DNA of 64,000 bases from Paracoccus stylophorae. Lineage in GTDB: Bacteria > Pseudomonadota > Alphaproteobacteria > Rhodobacterales > Rhodobacteraceae. A program made the translations under genes and the position numbers. Shown piece after piece: positions 35,517-43,722 of the stretch (the stretch's first letter is position 1; each line of letters starts with the position of its first letter). The notes below the pieces were generated by a model. That model ran no database searches. It had not been told where the DNA came from and was given only the letters and a program-made list of their open reading frames with translations. Location: assembly GCF_028553765.1 (NCBI RefSeq), contig NZ_CP067134.1:2771001-2835000 (forward strand), in the 5' to 3' direction.

Positions 35517-37640
35517 TCAGTCGGACTTGCGGCCCTTGTCCTTGTCGTTGTCCTTGTCGGGGGCCGGTTCGTCCTCATCCGGCAGGTCGGCGTCGGGGTC
35601 GGGCTGGGGCGCGCCTTCATCGGGCGTCTTGCCGTCGCTGGCATCGCCCTCGGTCTCGACCAGTTCGGGGTCGTCCTTCAGCTCTTCGCGCAGCTCGTCG
35701 GCCTGGTCGCGTGCCTCGCCGCCCGCGACGCTGCCATTGCCCTCGCCGCGCTTGACCGCCTCGGCCTCGGCGCGGGCGACCTGCTTGGCCTTTTCCTGCG
35801 GCTTGGTCTGCGCCTCGTTCTCGCGTTCGATCTCTTGCGCGACCTCGGGCGGCAGCATCGACACGATCCGCACATCCGGCTTGTCCACCAGATCGTCATC
35901 GTCGCTGACGAACCACATCTCTCCGTTCTGCACGACGGCCAGCGCGATCGCCCCCTCGCGCGCGGCGCGCCAGTCTTCCAGCCCGTATTCCTCGGTCAGG
36001 CGGGTGGTGCGCATGATCCAGCCCTCGGCCAGCAGTTCCAGATACTGCGCCAGCGTCCGGTTGCCGTCGATGGTCTGGCCACCCAGTTGTGTGGGCAGGG
36101 CGTGGCGGGCGCGGTCTTCCTTGTGGCGCGCCAGTTGCCAGATCTTCTCGCGTCCGAATTCGGGCGCCAGATCGGTGGCGACCAGGGTGTTGTAGGCATC
36201 GTTGTCCGACGCCGCCAGGATCGCGCCATAGGCGATGAATTCGACGTTGTATTCCGCCGCCTCGCCCAGAATGTCGCCATAGAAGGTCTGGACGCCCGCC
36301 GCCCGCGCGGTGCGCAGATGGTCGCGGTTGGTGTCGGTGATCAGCACGTTCACATCGGCCTTTTCCAGCGCCTTCGACAGGCTGGTGGCGAACAGCGAGC
36401 CGCCGACGATCAGCAGGCCGGGCTTTTCGCCCGAGGTCAGGCCAAGCCGGCGTGCCAGCGGCGCAAGGGTGAAGCCGTGCAGAACCACCGTCGCCAGCAC
36501 CAGCACGAAAGCCAGCGGCGCGATCTGCGCGCCGCCTTCGATGCCCTCGGCCACAAGCCGGTCGGCAAAGATGCCCGACACGGCGACCAGCACCACCCCC
36601 CGCGGGCCGGTCAGCGCGATCAGCCAGCGTTCCTTCATCGGCAGGTTGGTCCCGATCAGCGAGATCATCACCGTCAGGGGCCGCGCGACCAGCACCACGG
36701 CGGCGACGAACAGCCCGGCGCGCAGCCAGTTCAGCTGCGCCAGCGTGTCGAACTCGATCCCCGCCGCCAGCAGGATGAACACGCCCGACACCAGAAGGAT
36801 CGTCGCATGTTCCTTGAACCGGTGCAGTTCCTGATAGCTGGGCAGATCGGCATTCGCGATCACCAGACCCATCACCGTGACCGCCAGAAGCCCGCTTTCA
36901 TGCAGCAGGCTATCGGCGCCCGCGAACACCCCCAGCACGGCGACGAACAGCAGCGGCACCTTCATGTATTCGGGCACCCAGCCCCGCCGGAACGCCTGCA
37001 CCAGCAGATAGCCCGCGACCACGCCGATCGCCGCGGCAAAGCCGGTGCCCAGGATCAGCTGCGCCAACGCCTCGTCCCAGGTCGCGCCGGTGTTGCGCAC
37101 CAGCACGATCTCCAGCGCGACGACGGCGACCAGCGCGCCGATGGGGTCGTTGACGATCCCCTCCCATTGCAGCGTCTGCGCGGGACGAGAGGTCAGCTTG
37201 GCCTGCCGCAGCAGCGGCGCGATCACGGTCGGGCCGGTCACGATCATGATGCCGCCCAGAACGATCGCCGCCTGCCAGCCCAGCCCCGCCACCAGCACAA
37301 GTGTCAGCGACGACAGCGCCCAGCCCAGAGGCGCGCCGATATAGACCAGCCGCCGCACCGCCGGCCGCGCATCGGCCAGCTTCTTGAAGCTGAGCGTCAG
37401 CCCGCCCTCGAACAGGATCACCGCCACCGCCAGCGAGATCATCGGCGGAACGATGTCGCCGATATCGCGGGCCGGAACGAAGATCCCCGTCACGGGTCCC
37501 AGGAACAGCCCGGCCGCCAGCATCAGCACGATGGCCGGCAGCCGGAACCGCCACGCCAGCCACTGCGCGCCCACCCCGGCGGCGCCCACGACCGCGAATG
37601 CCTGTATCGGGCCAAGCCCGCCCGTCAGTTCCAATGCCAT
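35517..37640 (-). CDS. Monovalent cation:proton antiporter (CPA1/NhaP type) with TrkA-N domain and acidic tail
   Basis: The 707-residue protein has about twelve membrane segments up to residue ~400 with antiporter signatures ILFEGGLTLSFKKL, EGIVNDPIGALVAVVALE (the ND pair) and ALTGPRGVVLVAVSG. A TrkA-N/RCK-like nucleotide-binding segment (GLLIVGGSLFATSLSKALEK) follows. The last ~110 residues are an unusual Asp/Glu/Lys/Pro-rich tail, probably disordered and cytoplasmic. It should exchange Na+ or K+ for H+ across the inner membrane, gated by the cytoplasmic domain. It is divergent from the DEAD-box gene across a motif-rich 255-base gap. Confidence 0.88.
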   Translation of the reverse strand: MALELTGGLGPIQAFAVVGAAGVGAQWLAWRFRLPAIVLMLAAGLFLGPVTGIFVPARDIGDIVPPMISLAVAVILFEGGLTLSFKKLADARPAVRRLVYIGAPLGWALSSLTLVLVAGLGWQAAIVLGGIMIVTGPTVIAPLLRQAKLTSRPAQTLQWEGIVNDPIGALVAVVALEIVLVRNTGATWDEALAQLILGTGFAAAIGVVAGYLLVQAFRRGWVPEYMKVPLLFVAVLGVFAGADSLLHESGLLAVTVMGLVIANADLPSYQELHRFKEHATILLVSGVFILLAAGIEFDTLAQLNWLRAGLFVAAVVLVARPLTVMISLIGTNLPMKERWLIALTGPRGVVLVAVSGIFADRLVAEGIEGGAQIAPLAFVLVLATVVLHGFTLAPLARRLGLTSGEKPGLLIVGGSLFATSLSKALEKADVNVLITDTNRDHLRTARAAGVQTFYGDILGEAAEYNVEFIAYGAILAASDNDAYNTLVATDLAPEFGREKIWQLARHKEDRARHALPTQLGGQTIDGNRTLAQYLELLAEGWIMRTTRLTEEYGLEDWRAAREGAIALAVVQNGEMWFVSDDDDLVDKPDVRIVSMLPPEVAQEIERENEAQTKPQEKAKQVARAEAEAVKRGEGNGSVAGGEARDQADELREELKDDPELVETEGDASDGKTPDEGAPQPDPDADLPDEDEPAPDKDNDKDKGRKSD

Positions 37641-37647
37641 GCCTGAT

Positions 37648-37728
37648 CCTGTCCCTTGTCCTGCCAGAACCTGTCGGGGCCTGCGCGGTTCCCGAAACCT
37701 GTCACTTTGTCAGGGTGATGTCCTGACA
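37648..37728. promoter_or_regulatory. Cluster of CCTGTC repeats and a TGTCAGG/CCTGACA palindrome
   Basis: CCTGTC occurs at 37648, 37670 and 37698. TGTCAGG (37708-37714) then mirrors CCTGACA (37722-37728) around a 7-base spacer, just two bases before the candidate -35 box of the DEAD-box gene. The palindrome could be an operator, or its hairpin could terminate or process an RNA. I do not recognise the regulator. Confidence 0.4.
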
Positions 37729-37730
37729 GA

Positions 37731-37759
37731 TTGACGTTTCTTGCGCTTTGGTCTAGGCG
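37731..37759 (+). promoter_or_regulatory. Candidate promoter of the DEAD-box helicase gene
   Basis: TTGACG (37731-37736) and TAGGCG (37754-37759) are 17 bases apart. A start near 37766 gives a leader of about 130 bases, as is frequent for RNA helicase genes that are cold-regulated. Motif evidence only. Confidence 0.4.
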
Positions 37760-37895
37760 AAACGTGGCCCGCATCCGGCGGGCTGACCGAAGGGGCGTGC
37801 GGATTTGCGTCCCATCTGGGCCGCATGGGCGCCATTCCGGGCGCGCGGCATGGAACGCATCGTGCAACAGCGCGCGACATCTTGGAAAGCCCCGC

Positions 37896-39959
37896 ATGAC
37901 AAAATTCTCCGATCTCAAGCTTGACCCGAAGGTGCTGAAGGCCATCGCCGAGGCAGGCTATGAAACGCCGACGCCGATTCAGGCCGGGGCGATTCCGCCC
38001 GCGCTGGAAGGCCGCGACGTTCTGGGGATCGCCCAGACCGGCACCGGCAAGACCGCCAGCTTCACCCTGCCGATGATCACGTTGCTGGGCCGCGGCCGCG
38101 CGCGCGCGCGCATGCCCCGGTCGCTTGTGCTGTGTCCGACCCGCGAACTGGCCGCGCAGGTGGCCGAGAATTTCGACATCTACGCCAAGCACACCAAGCT
38201 GACCAAGGCGCTGCTGATCGGCGGCGTCAGCTTTGGCGAACAGGACAAGCTGATCGACCGCGGCGTGGACGTGCTGATCGCGACGCCCGGCCGGCTGCTG
38301 GATCATTTCGAACGCGGCAAGCTGCTGCTGACGGGCGTGCAGATCATGGTCGTGGACGAGGCCGACCGGATGCTGGACATGGGCTTCATCCCCGACATCG
38401 AACGTATCTTCCAGCTGACGCCCTTCACCCGCCAGACCCTGTTCTTCAGCGCCACCATGGCCCCCGAGATCGAGCGGATCACGAACACCTTTCTGCACAC
38501 GCCCGAACGGATCGAGGTCGCGCGGCAGGCCACCGCCAGCGAGACGATCACCCAGAAGCTGATCGAGATCACGCCGACGCGCCGCGACCAGACCGCCAAG
38601 CAGAAGCGCGAATTGCTGCGCGCGCTGATCGACGCCGAGGGCGACAAGCTGAAGAACGCGATCATCTTCAGCAACCGCAAGACCGATGTGGACATCGTCG
38701 CCAAGTCGCTGGCCAAGCACGGCTATGACGCGGCACCCATCCACGGCGATCTGGATCAAAGCCACCGCACCCGGACGCTGGACAGTTTCCGCGACGGCAG
38801 CCTGAAGCTGCTGATCGCCTCGGACGTCGCCGCGCGCGGGCTGGACATTCCCGCCGTCAGCCATGTCTTCAATTTCGACCTGCCCAGCCATGCCGAGGAT
38901 TACGTCCACCGCATCGGCCGCACCGGACGCGCGGGCCGGCAGGGCACCGCGATCAGCATCGCCACGCCCTCGGACGACAAATACCTGGCCGCGATCGAGA
39001 ACCTGTTGAAGCAAAGCCTGCCCCGCGCCGACGCGCCCGAGGGATTTTCGCTGTCCGACAGCGGCAGCCCGGCGTCTCATGGCGACCGCAACCGCGACCG
39101 CGACGATCGCCGGAACGGCCGCGACAAGCGCCGCCGCGGCCGCCGCGACGACGACCGCAAGCCGGACGATCAGAAAGCCGCCGAAACGCCTGAGGACAAG
39201 TCGCCCGCGCCCGCCGCCGAAGCGACGCCGCGCCAGGAGCGGAACGAGCGGCAGGACCGCAACGAGCGGCAGGACCGGACCGAGCGGCAGGACACGCGGC
39301 GCGACGACCGTCAGCGCGGTCGCGGACGCGGGCGCGACGATCATCGCGGCCCGGCGGTCACGGGCATGGGCGATCACGTGCCCGAATTCATGCTGGTCAG
39401 CCTGCGCCCGGCCGTCGAAAGCGCCGAGACGTCCGATTCCGACGCGCCGGATGCACCCGACAATCAGGCAGCCGAAAAACCCGCGCAGCCCAAGCCCGCG
39501 CGCGGCCGCAAGCCCGCCCGTCAGGCCGAGGATGCGGCCGATACGCGCGAACCGGCGACCGAGGCAAAAGAAGCCGACCGGACCGACACGTCCCAGACCG
39601 AAGATGCGGCCGAGGCCGAGGCGGCACCGGCGAAACCTAAGCGCACCCGGCGCAAGAAGGCGGAAACGCCCGAGGCACAGGCCGAGCCCGGCGCTGAACC
39701 GGACGCTCAGCCCAAGCCGCGCAAGACGCGCGCGCGCAAGGCCAAGACCGACGAAGCCGCGCCTGACACCGCCGAAGAGACGCCGAAACCCAAACGCACC
39801 CGCCGCAAGAAGGTCGAGGACGCGCCCGAGGCCGAAGCCTCGGAGGATGCGCCCAAGCCACGGCGGACGCGGCGCAAGAAGACAGACTCCGACGCCTCGG
39901 ACGGGAACGACCACCAGGCGAACGGCAACTCTCAGGACAACGCCGACGCCGGCGCCTGA
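37896..39959 (+). CDS. DEAD-box RNA helicase (RhlE-like) with long basic C-terminal tail
   Basis: The 687-residue protein has a complete helicase core in residues 1-~370: Q motif (YETPTPIQAGAIP), motif I AQTGTGKTAS, motif II DEAD (VVDEADRMLDMGF), motif III SAT (FFSATMAP) and motif VI HRIGRTGRAG. The tail of ~300 residues is low-complexity: Arg/Asp/Asn/Gln repeats (RQDRNERQDR), an RG-rich part, and four repeats of the form PKPKRTRRKK. Such tails bind RNA and may promote condensates. GGAAAG precedes the ATG at 37896. lnt starts 8 bases after the stop. Confidence 0.93.
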   Translation: MTKFSDLKLDPKVLKAIAEAGYETPTPIQAGAIPPALEGRDVLGIAQTGTGKTASFTLPMITLLGRGRARARMPRSLVLCPTRELAAQVAENFDIYAKHTKLTKALLIGGVSFGEQDKLIDRGVDVLIATPGRLLDHFERGKLLLTGVQIMVVDEADRMLDMGFIPDIERIFQLTPFTRQTLFFSATMAPEIERITNTFLHTPERIEVARQATASETITQKLIEITPTRRDQTAKQKRELLRALIDAEGDKLKNAIIFSNRKTDVDIVAKSLAKHGYDAAPIHGDLDQSHRTRTLDSFRDGSLKLLIASDVAARGLDIPAVSHVFNFDLPSHAEDYVHRIGRTGRAGRQGTAISIATPSDDKYLAAIENLLKQSLPRADAPEGFSLSDSGSPASHGDRNRDRDDRRNGRDKRRRGRRDDDRKPDDQKAAETPEDKSPAPAAEATPRQERNERQDRNERQDRTERQDTRRDDRQRGRGRGRDDHRGPAVTGMGDHVPEFMLVSLRPAVESAETSDSDAPDAPDNQAAEKPAQPKPARGRKPARQAEDAADTREPATEAKEADRTDTSQTEDAAEAEAAPAKPKRTRRKKAETPEAQAEPGAEPDAQPKPRKTRARKAKTDEAAPDTAEETPKPKRTRRKKVEDAPEAEASEDAPKPRRTRRKKTDSDASDGNDHQANGNSQDNADAGA

Positions 39960-39967
39960 TCCGGCCG

Positions 39968-41518
39968 ATGCAGGACCGACTGAGCCCGCCGCACCTGCAC
40001 CCGCGACGCCCGCCGCTGATCCGGCTTGCGCCCGATCTGGGGCTGGGGCTGATCGCGGCGCTTGGCCTTGCGCCTGCCGGCGTGTGGGGCGCAACCGTCG
40101 TCGCCCTCGCCGCGATCCTGTGGCGGCTGGCGCGCGCCCGGCCCGCCGCCGTGTTCTGGCACGGGCTGGCGGCGGGGCTGGGCTGGTTCGTTCTCGCGAT
40201 GTCCTGGATCGTCGAGCCGTTTCTGGTCCAACCCGACATCTATGGCTGGATGGCGCCCTTCGCGCTGATCCTGATGGCGCTTGGCGGCGCGCTGTTCTGG
40301 GCGATCCCGGTGTGGCTGGCGGCGCGGGTGGCGCCGGGCTGGCGCAGCCGCATCATCGCCATGGCTGCGGCGCTGATCCTGTCCGACTGGCTGCGCGGCT
40401 GGATCTTCACCGGCCTGCCCTGGGCGCGGATCGGCCATGTCTGGATCGACACGCCGGTCGCGCAGGCGGCGGCCTGGATCGGCGCGGTCGGTCTCAGCCT
40501 GCTGACGCTGACCCTCGCATCATTGCCGGCGCTGCTGTGGCGTCCGTCGGAACGAACGATCTTCGGCTTTCTGCCGGGCGCGATCCTGGCCATCGTGCTG
40601 ACGGGCGGGCTGTGGGCGGCCGGTCTGGCGCGACTGGCCCAACCGCTGCCGGCCGACCGGGACGCGGTTGTGCGCATCGTCCAGCCCGATGCCGAACAGC
40701 ACCTGAAATGGGACCCCGAATGGTCGGCGGTGTTCTTTCGCCGCCTGCTGGACCTGTCGGCCGAACCCGGCCGGCGCGATCTGGTGATCTGGCCCGAAAC
40801 GGCGGTCAACTTCCTGCTGAACGACGCGGACGAGGTGCTGCCGGCGATGGCTCAGGCCGCGGGTGCGCCGCTGGTCCTTGGCATCCAGCGGCGACAGGAC
40901 AGCCGCTTTTACAACAGCCTGACCCTGCTGTCGCCCGAGGGCCGGATCCTGTCCACCTATGACAAGTTCCACCTTGTGCCGTTCGGCGAATACATGGCTT
41001 GGGGCGATGCGCTGGCCAATATGGGCATCACCGCCTTCGCCGCCCGCTACGGTCACGGCTACTCCGCAGGGCCGGGGCCGGCGGTGATGTCGGCGCCTGG
41101 CCTGCCCGATTTCCAGCCGCTGATCTGTTACGAGGCGATCTTTCCCCAGCATCTGCGCGGGCTCGACGCGCGGCCCGGCTGGCTCCTGCAAGCCACCAAC
41201 GATGGCTGGTTCGGTCGGCTTTCCGGCCCCTATCAGCATCTGGCCCAGGCCCGGCTGCGCAGCATCGAAACCGGGCTGCCGCTGATTCGCGCCGCCAATA
41301 CCGGGGTCAGCGCGGTGATCGACGCGCGCGGCCGGGTCCGGGACCGGCTGGCCCTGGGCGGGATCGGCCATATCGACGCGAAACTGCCGGGCGCGCTGCC
41401 CGAGACCGTCTGGTCGCGCGCAGGCCCCGCCCCGGTCGTCATTCTTGCGCTGCTGGCGCTGATCGCCGCCGCCCTCCTGCCCCGCCTGCGCACCAAAGAC
41501 AGACCGCCGCGCCCCTGA
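39968..41518 (+). CDS. lnt: Apolipoprotein N-acyltransferase
   Basis: The 516-residue inner-membrane enzyme has six to seven membrane segments in its first ~210 residues and a periplasmic nitrilase-type domain with the catalytic triad Glu277 (WPETAVNFLL), Lys333 (YDKFHLVPFGEY) and Cys387 (LICYEAIFP). It adds the third acyl chain to lipoproteins. It starts 8 bases after the DEAD-box gene, possibly cotranscribed. A final membrane segment near residues 485-505 anchors the C-terminus. Confidence 0.94.
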   Translation: MQDRLSPPHLHPRRPPLIRLAPDLGLGLIAALGLAPAGVWGATVVALAAILWRLARARPAAVFWHGLAAGLGWFVLAMSWIVEPFLVQPDIYGWMAPFALILMALGGALFWAIPVWLAARVAPGWRSRIIAMAAALILSDWLRGWIFTGLPWARIGHVWIDTPVAQAAAWIGAVGLSLLTLTLASLPALLWRPSERTIFGFLPGAILAIVLTGGLWAAGLARLAQPLPADRDAVVRIVQPDAEQHLKWDPEWSAVFFRRLLDLSAEPGRRDLVIWPETAVNFLLNDADEVLPAMAQAAGAPLVLGIQRRQDSRFYNSLTLLSPEGRILSTYDKFHLVPFGEYMAWGDALANMGITAFAARYGHGYSAGPGPAVMSAPGLPDFQPLICYEAIFPQHLRGLDARPGWLLQATNDGWFGRLSGPYQHLAQARLRSIETGLPLIRAANTGVSAVIDARGRVRDRLALGGIGHIDAKLPGALPETVWSRAGPAPVVILALLALIAAALLPRLRTKDRPPRP

Positions 41519-41562
41519 CCGCCCGATCTGCGCGACAGGTCGGGGACGGGCACCGGCCCCGC

Positions 41563-41634
41563 CCCTCGCCCTCTTTGCAAATACCTGCGGGGGTGAATTG
41601 GCCGCAGGCCAAGAGGGGGCCGGCGAGGCCCCCT
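41563..41634 (-). repeat. Dispersed hairpin repeat, copy R4
   Basis: Read on the minus strand: a hairpin (GGGGGCCTCGCCGGCCCCC), a second palindrome TTGGCCTGCGGCCAA, then CCCCCGCAGGTATTTGCAAA and GAGGGCGAGGG. It starts about 17 bases after the J-domain stop in the same orientation, and separates that gene from the convergent lnt. R5 has the same three-module design. Confidence 0.78.
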
Positions 41635-41650
41635 TGCCTCGGTCGTGGCC

Positions 41651-42277
41651 TCAGTCGCGGAAATGCCGGCTGTCCTTGACCTGGTCCCACGCCCAGACGA
41701 CCTCGGCCAGCCGATCCTCGTCCGACCGGTCGCCGCCATTCATGTCGGGATGCAGATCCTTGACCAGAGATTTGTATTGCTTGCGGATTTCGGTCCGGGT
41801 CCAGCTGTCGCGCGCCTCAAGGATCTCCAGCGCCTTGCGTTCGGTCGGCGGCAGCTTGCGGGCGACGCGGGCGCGCGCCTCGGACGAGGTGCCGTTCGCG
41901 CCCAGGATCTCGTGCGGGTCGCTGACGCCGTGGCGCGCCCATGCCTGTTCCTGCGCGGCGCGACCGAACGGCTTGGTCGGGCGTTCCCAGACGGTGGCGT
42001 TGTCCAGAAATTTCTGGAACTCCTCTTCCGACTGGCCCTGAAAATAGTTCCAGTTGGCGTTGTATTCGCGCACATGGTCTTTGCAGAACCAGAAATAATC
42101 GTCCAGATTGCGCGGGTTCTTGGGCGCCCGATACTGCCCGGGTTCGTTGCACCCCTCGCGCTCGCAGATGCGGGTCGAGGTTTCGAACGCGCCGGACATG
42201 CCGCGGCGGCCCTTGTTGCGCCGCTTCTTGTCCTTGGCGGCGGAAATGTCGAAACCGAACGGGTCGTTACTGCTCAT
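41651..42277 (-). CDS. J-domain protein with N-terminal Cys/His cluster
   Basis: The 208-residue protein has its J domain at the C-terminus (about residues 150-205) with the HPD triad at 176-178, so it should stimulate a DnaK-type chaperone. The N-terminal half has a basic stretch (KDKKRRNKGRRG) and a likely zinc site, Cys38-x4-Cys43 and Cys65-x2-His68, followed by aromatic sequence (YNANWNYF). There is no G/F region, so it is not DnaJ. I recall it beside bolA in other Rhodobacterales; here the two are divergent. The client is unknown. Confidence 0.87.
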   Translation of the reverse strand: MSSNDPFGFDISAAKDKKRRNKGRRGMSGAFETSTRICEREGCNEPGQYRAPKNPRNLDDYFWFCKDHVREYNANWNYFQGQSEEEFQKFLDNATVWERPTKPFGRAAQEQAWARHGVSDPHEILGANGTSSEARARVARKLPPTERKALEILEARDSWTRTEIRKQYKSLVKDLHPDMNGGDRSDEDRLAEVVWAWDQVKDSRHFRD

Positions 42278-42358
42278 GCTGGGGCACCTTTGCGACTCGG
42301 AGGCGGCAGTTTAGGCTATTTGACGGCACATGAAAGGTCTTGACGGAAGGATATGGGG

Positions 42359-42610
42359 ATGATCGCGGACGAGATACAGGACCGGCTGGCGACGCTGTCG
42401 CCCACGCGGCTTGAGGTGATCGACGAAAGCGAGGCGCATCGCGGCCACGCCGGGTATCGCGAGGGCGGGCAAAGCCATTTCCGCATCCGCATGGCCAGCC
42501 CCGCCTTTGCCGGGATCGGCCGGGTGCAGCGCCACCGGCTGATCCACAACACCCTGGGCGACATCGTTCCGCGCATCCACGCGCTTGCGCTGGAACTGTC
42601 CGACAGCTGA
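42359..42610 (+). CDS. bolA: BolA family protein
   Basis: The 83-residue protein has the BolA core: RLEVIDESEAHRGHAGY, GQSHFRIRM and HRLIHNTLGD..IHALALELS, including a conserved histidine that can share an iron-sulfur cluster with a monothiol glutaredoxin. BolA proteins act in iron-sulfur handling and stress morphology. The ATG at 42359 is chosen because GGAAGG lies 8 bases upstream; the ATG at 42353 is too close to it. Confidence 0.92.
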   Translation: MIADEIQDRLATLSPTRLEVIDESEAHRGHAGYREGGQSHFRIRMASPAFAGIGRVQRHRLIHNTLGDIVPRIHALALELSDS

Positions 42611-42692
42611 GCCGTTAGCGCCGTCAGGCTTGCCGCCTGCCGGGGCGGCGCGTAGAAGCCGGCCAACACGAATGACAACGAGGGATGAGGCC

Positions 42693-43658
42693 ATGACCCT
42701 GCCCAGGGATTTCAACGATCGCATGCTGTCCTTGGGACTGGCCCGTGTCAGCGAGGCGGCGGCCCATGCCTCGGCCCGGCTGATCGGCCGCGGCGACGAA
42801 AAGGCCGCCGATCAGGCGGCGGTGAACGCGATGCGCGATCAGCTGAACATGCTGGACATCAAGGGCGTCGTCGTCATCGGCGAGGGCGAGCGCGACGAGG
42901 CGCCGATGCTGTATATCGGCGAAGAGGTCGGCAACGGCAACGGCCCCGAGGTCGACATCGCCCTTGATCCGCTGGAGGGCACGACGCTGACGGCCAAGGA
43001 CATGCCGAACGCGCTGACCGTGATCGCCATGGCGCCGCGCAACACCCTGCTGCACGCGCCCGACGTCTATATGGACAAGCTGGCCATCGGGCCGGGCTAT
43101 CCCGTCGATGTCGTCAGCCTGGAAATGTCGCCCGCTGAACGTGTCCGCGCCCTGGCCCGTGCCCGCGGCTGTCAGGACAGCGACATCACCGTCTGCATCC
43201 TGGAACGCCCCCGCCACGAAGACATGATCGACGAGGTGCGCCAGACCGGCGCCGCGATCCGCCTGATCACCGATGGCGACGTGGCCGGCGTGATCCACAC
43301 CGCCGAGGCGGAACTGACCGGCATCGACATGTATATGGGATCGGGTGGCGCGCCCGAAGGGGTGCTGGCGGCCAGCGCGCTGAAATGCATGGGCGGACAG
43401 ATGTGGGGCCGCCTGCTGTTTCGCAACGATGACGAAAAGGGGCGCGCCAAGTCCGCAGGAATTACTGATCTTGACCGCATCTATGCGCGCGACGACCTGG
43501 TGACGGCGGATGTGATCTTTGCCGCGACCGGCGTCACCAACGGCTCGATCGTGGCGGGCGTCAAGCGCGAACCGGGCTATCTTCAGACCGAGACCATCCT
43601 GATGCGGTCCAAGACCGGGTCCGTCCGGCGCATGATCTATCGCAACCCGGTCAAGTGA
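42693..43658 (+). CDS. glpX: Class II fructose-1,6-bisphosphatase
   Basis: The 321-residue protein matches GlpX: VVVIGEGERDEAPMLYIGE and DIALDPLEGTTLTAKDMPNA carry the metal-binding acids, and ERPRHEDMIDEVR and MGSGGAPEGVLAASALKCMG the substrate site. It hydrolyses fructose 1,6-bisphosphate in gluconeogenesis, and could also serve as sedoheptulose bisphosphatase in some relatives. It is 82 bases after bolA and 64 before recJ, all rightward. Confidence 0.94.
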   Translation: MTLPRDFNDRMLSLGLARVSEAAAHASARLIGRGDEKAADQAAVNAMRDQLNMLDIKGVVVIGEGERDEAPMLYIGEEVGNGNGPEVDIALDPLEGTTLTAKDMPNALTVIAMAPRNTLLHAPDVYMDKLAIGPGYPVDVVSLEMSPAERVRALARARGCQDSDITVCILERPRHEDMIDEVRQTGAAIRLITDGDVAGVIHTAEAELTGIDMYMGSGGAPEGVLAASALKCMGGQMWGRLLFRNDDEKGRAKSAGITDLDRIYARDDLVTADVIFAATGVTNGSIVAGVKREPGYLQTETILMRSKTGSVRRMIYRNPVK

Positions 43659-43722
43659 CAGGGACGGTCCGCCCGGCCCCGTCGCGACGTTCGGGCCGTT
43701 CGGGCAGGCAAGAAGGGATTCC

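Noticed and set aside
37710..40094. A 794-codon minus-strand frame opposite the DEAD-box helicase gene
   Set aside because: Its product is repetitive Gly/Val/Leu/Arg sequence mirroring the helicase codons, with no start signal; the plus strand encodes an intact helicase.
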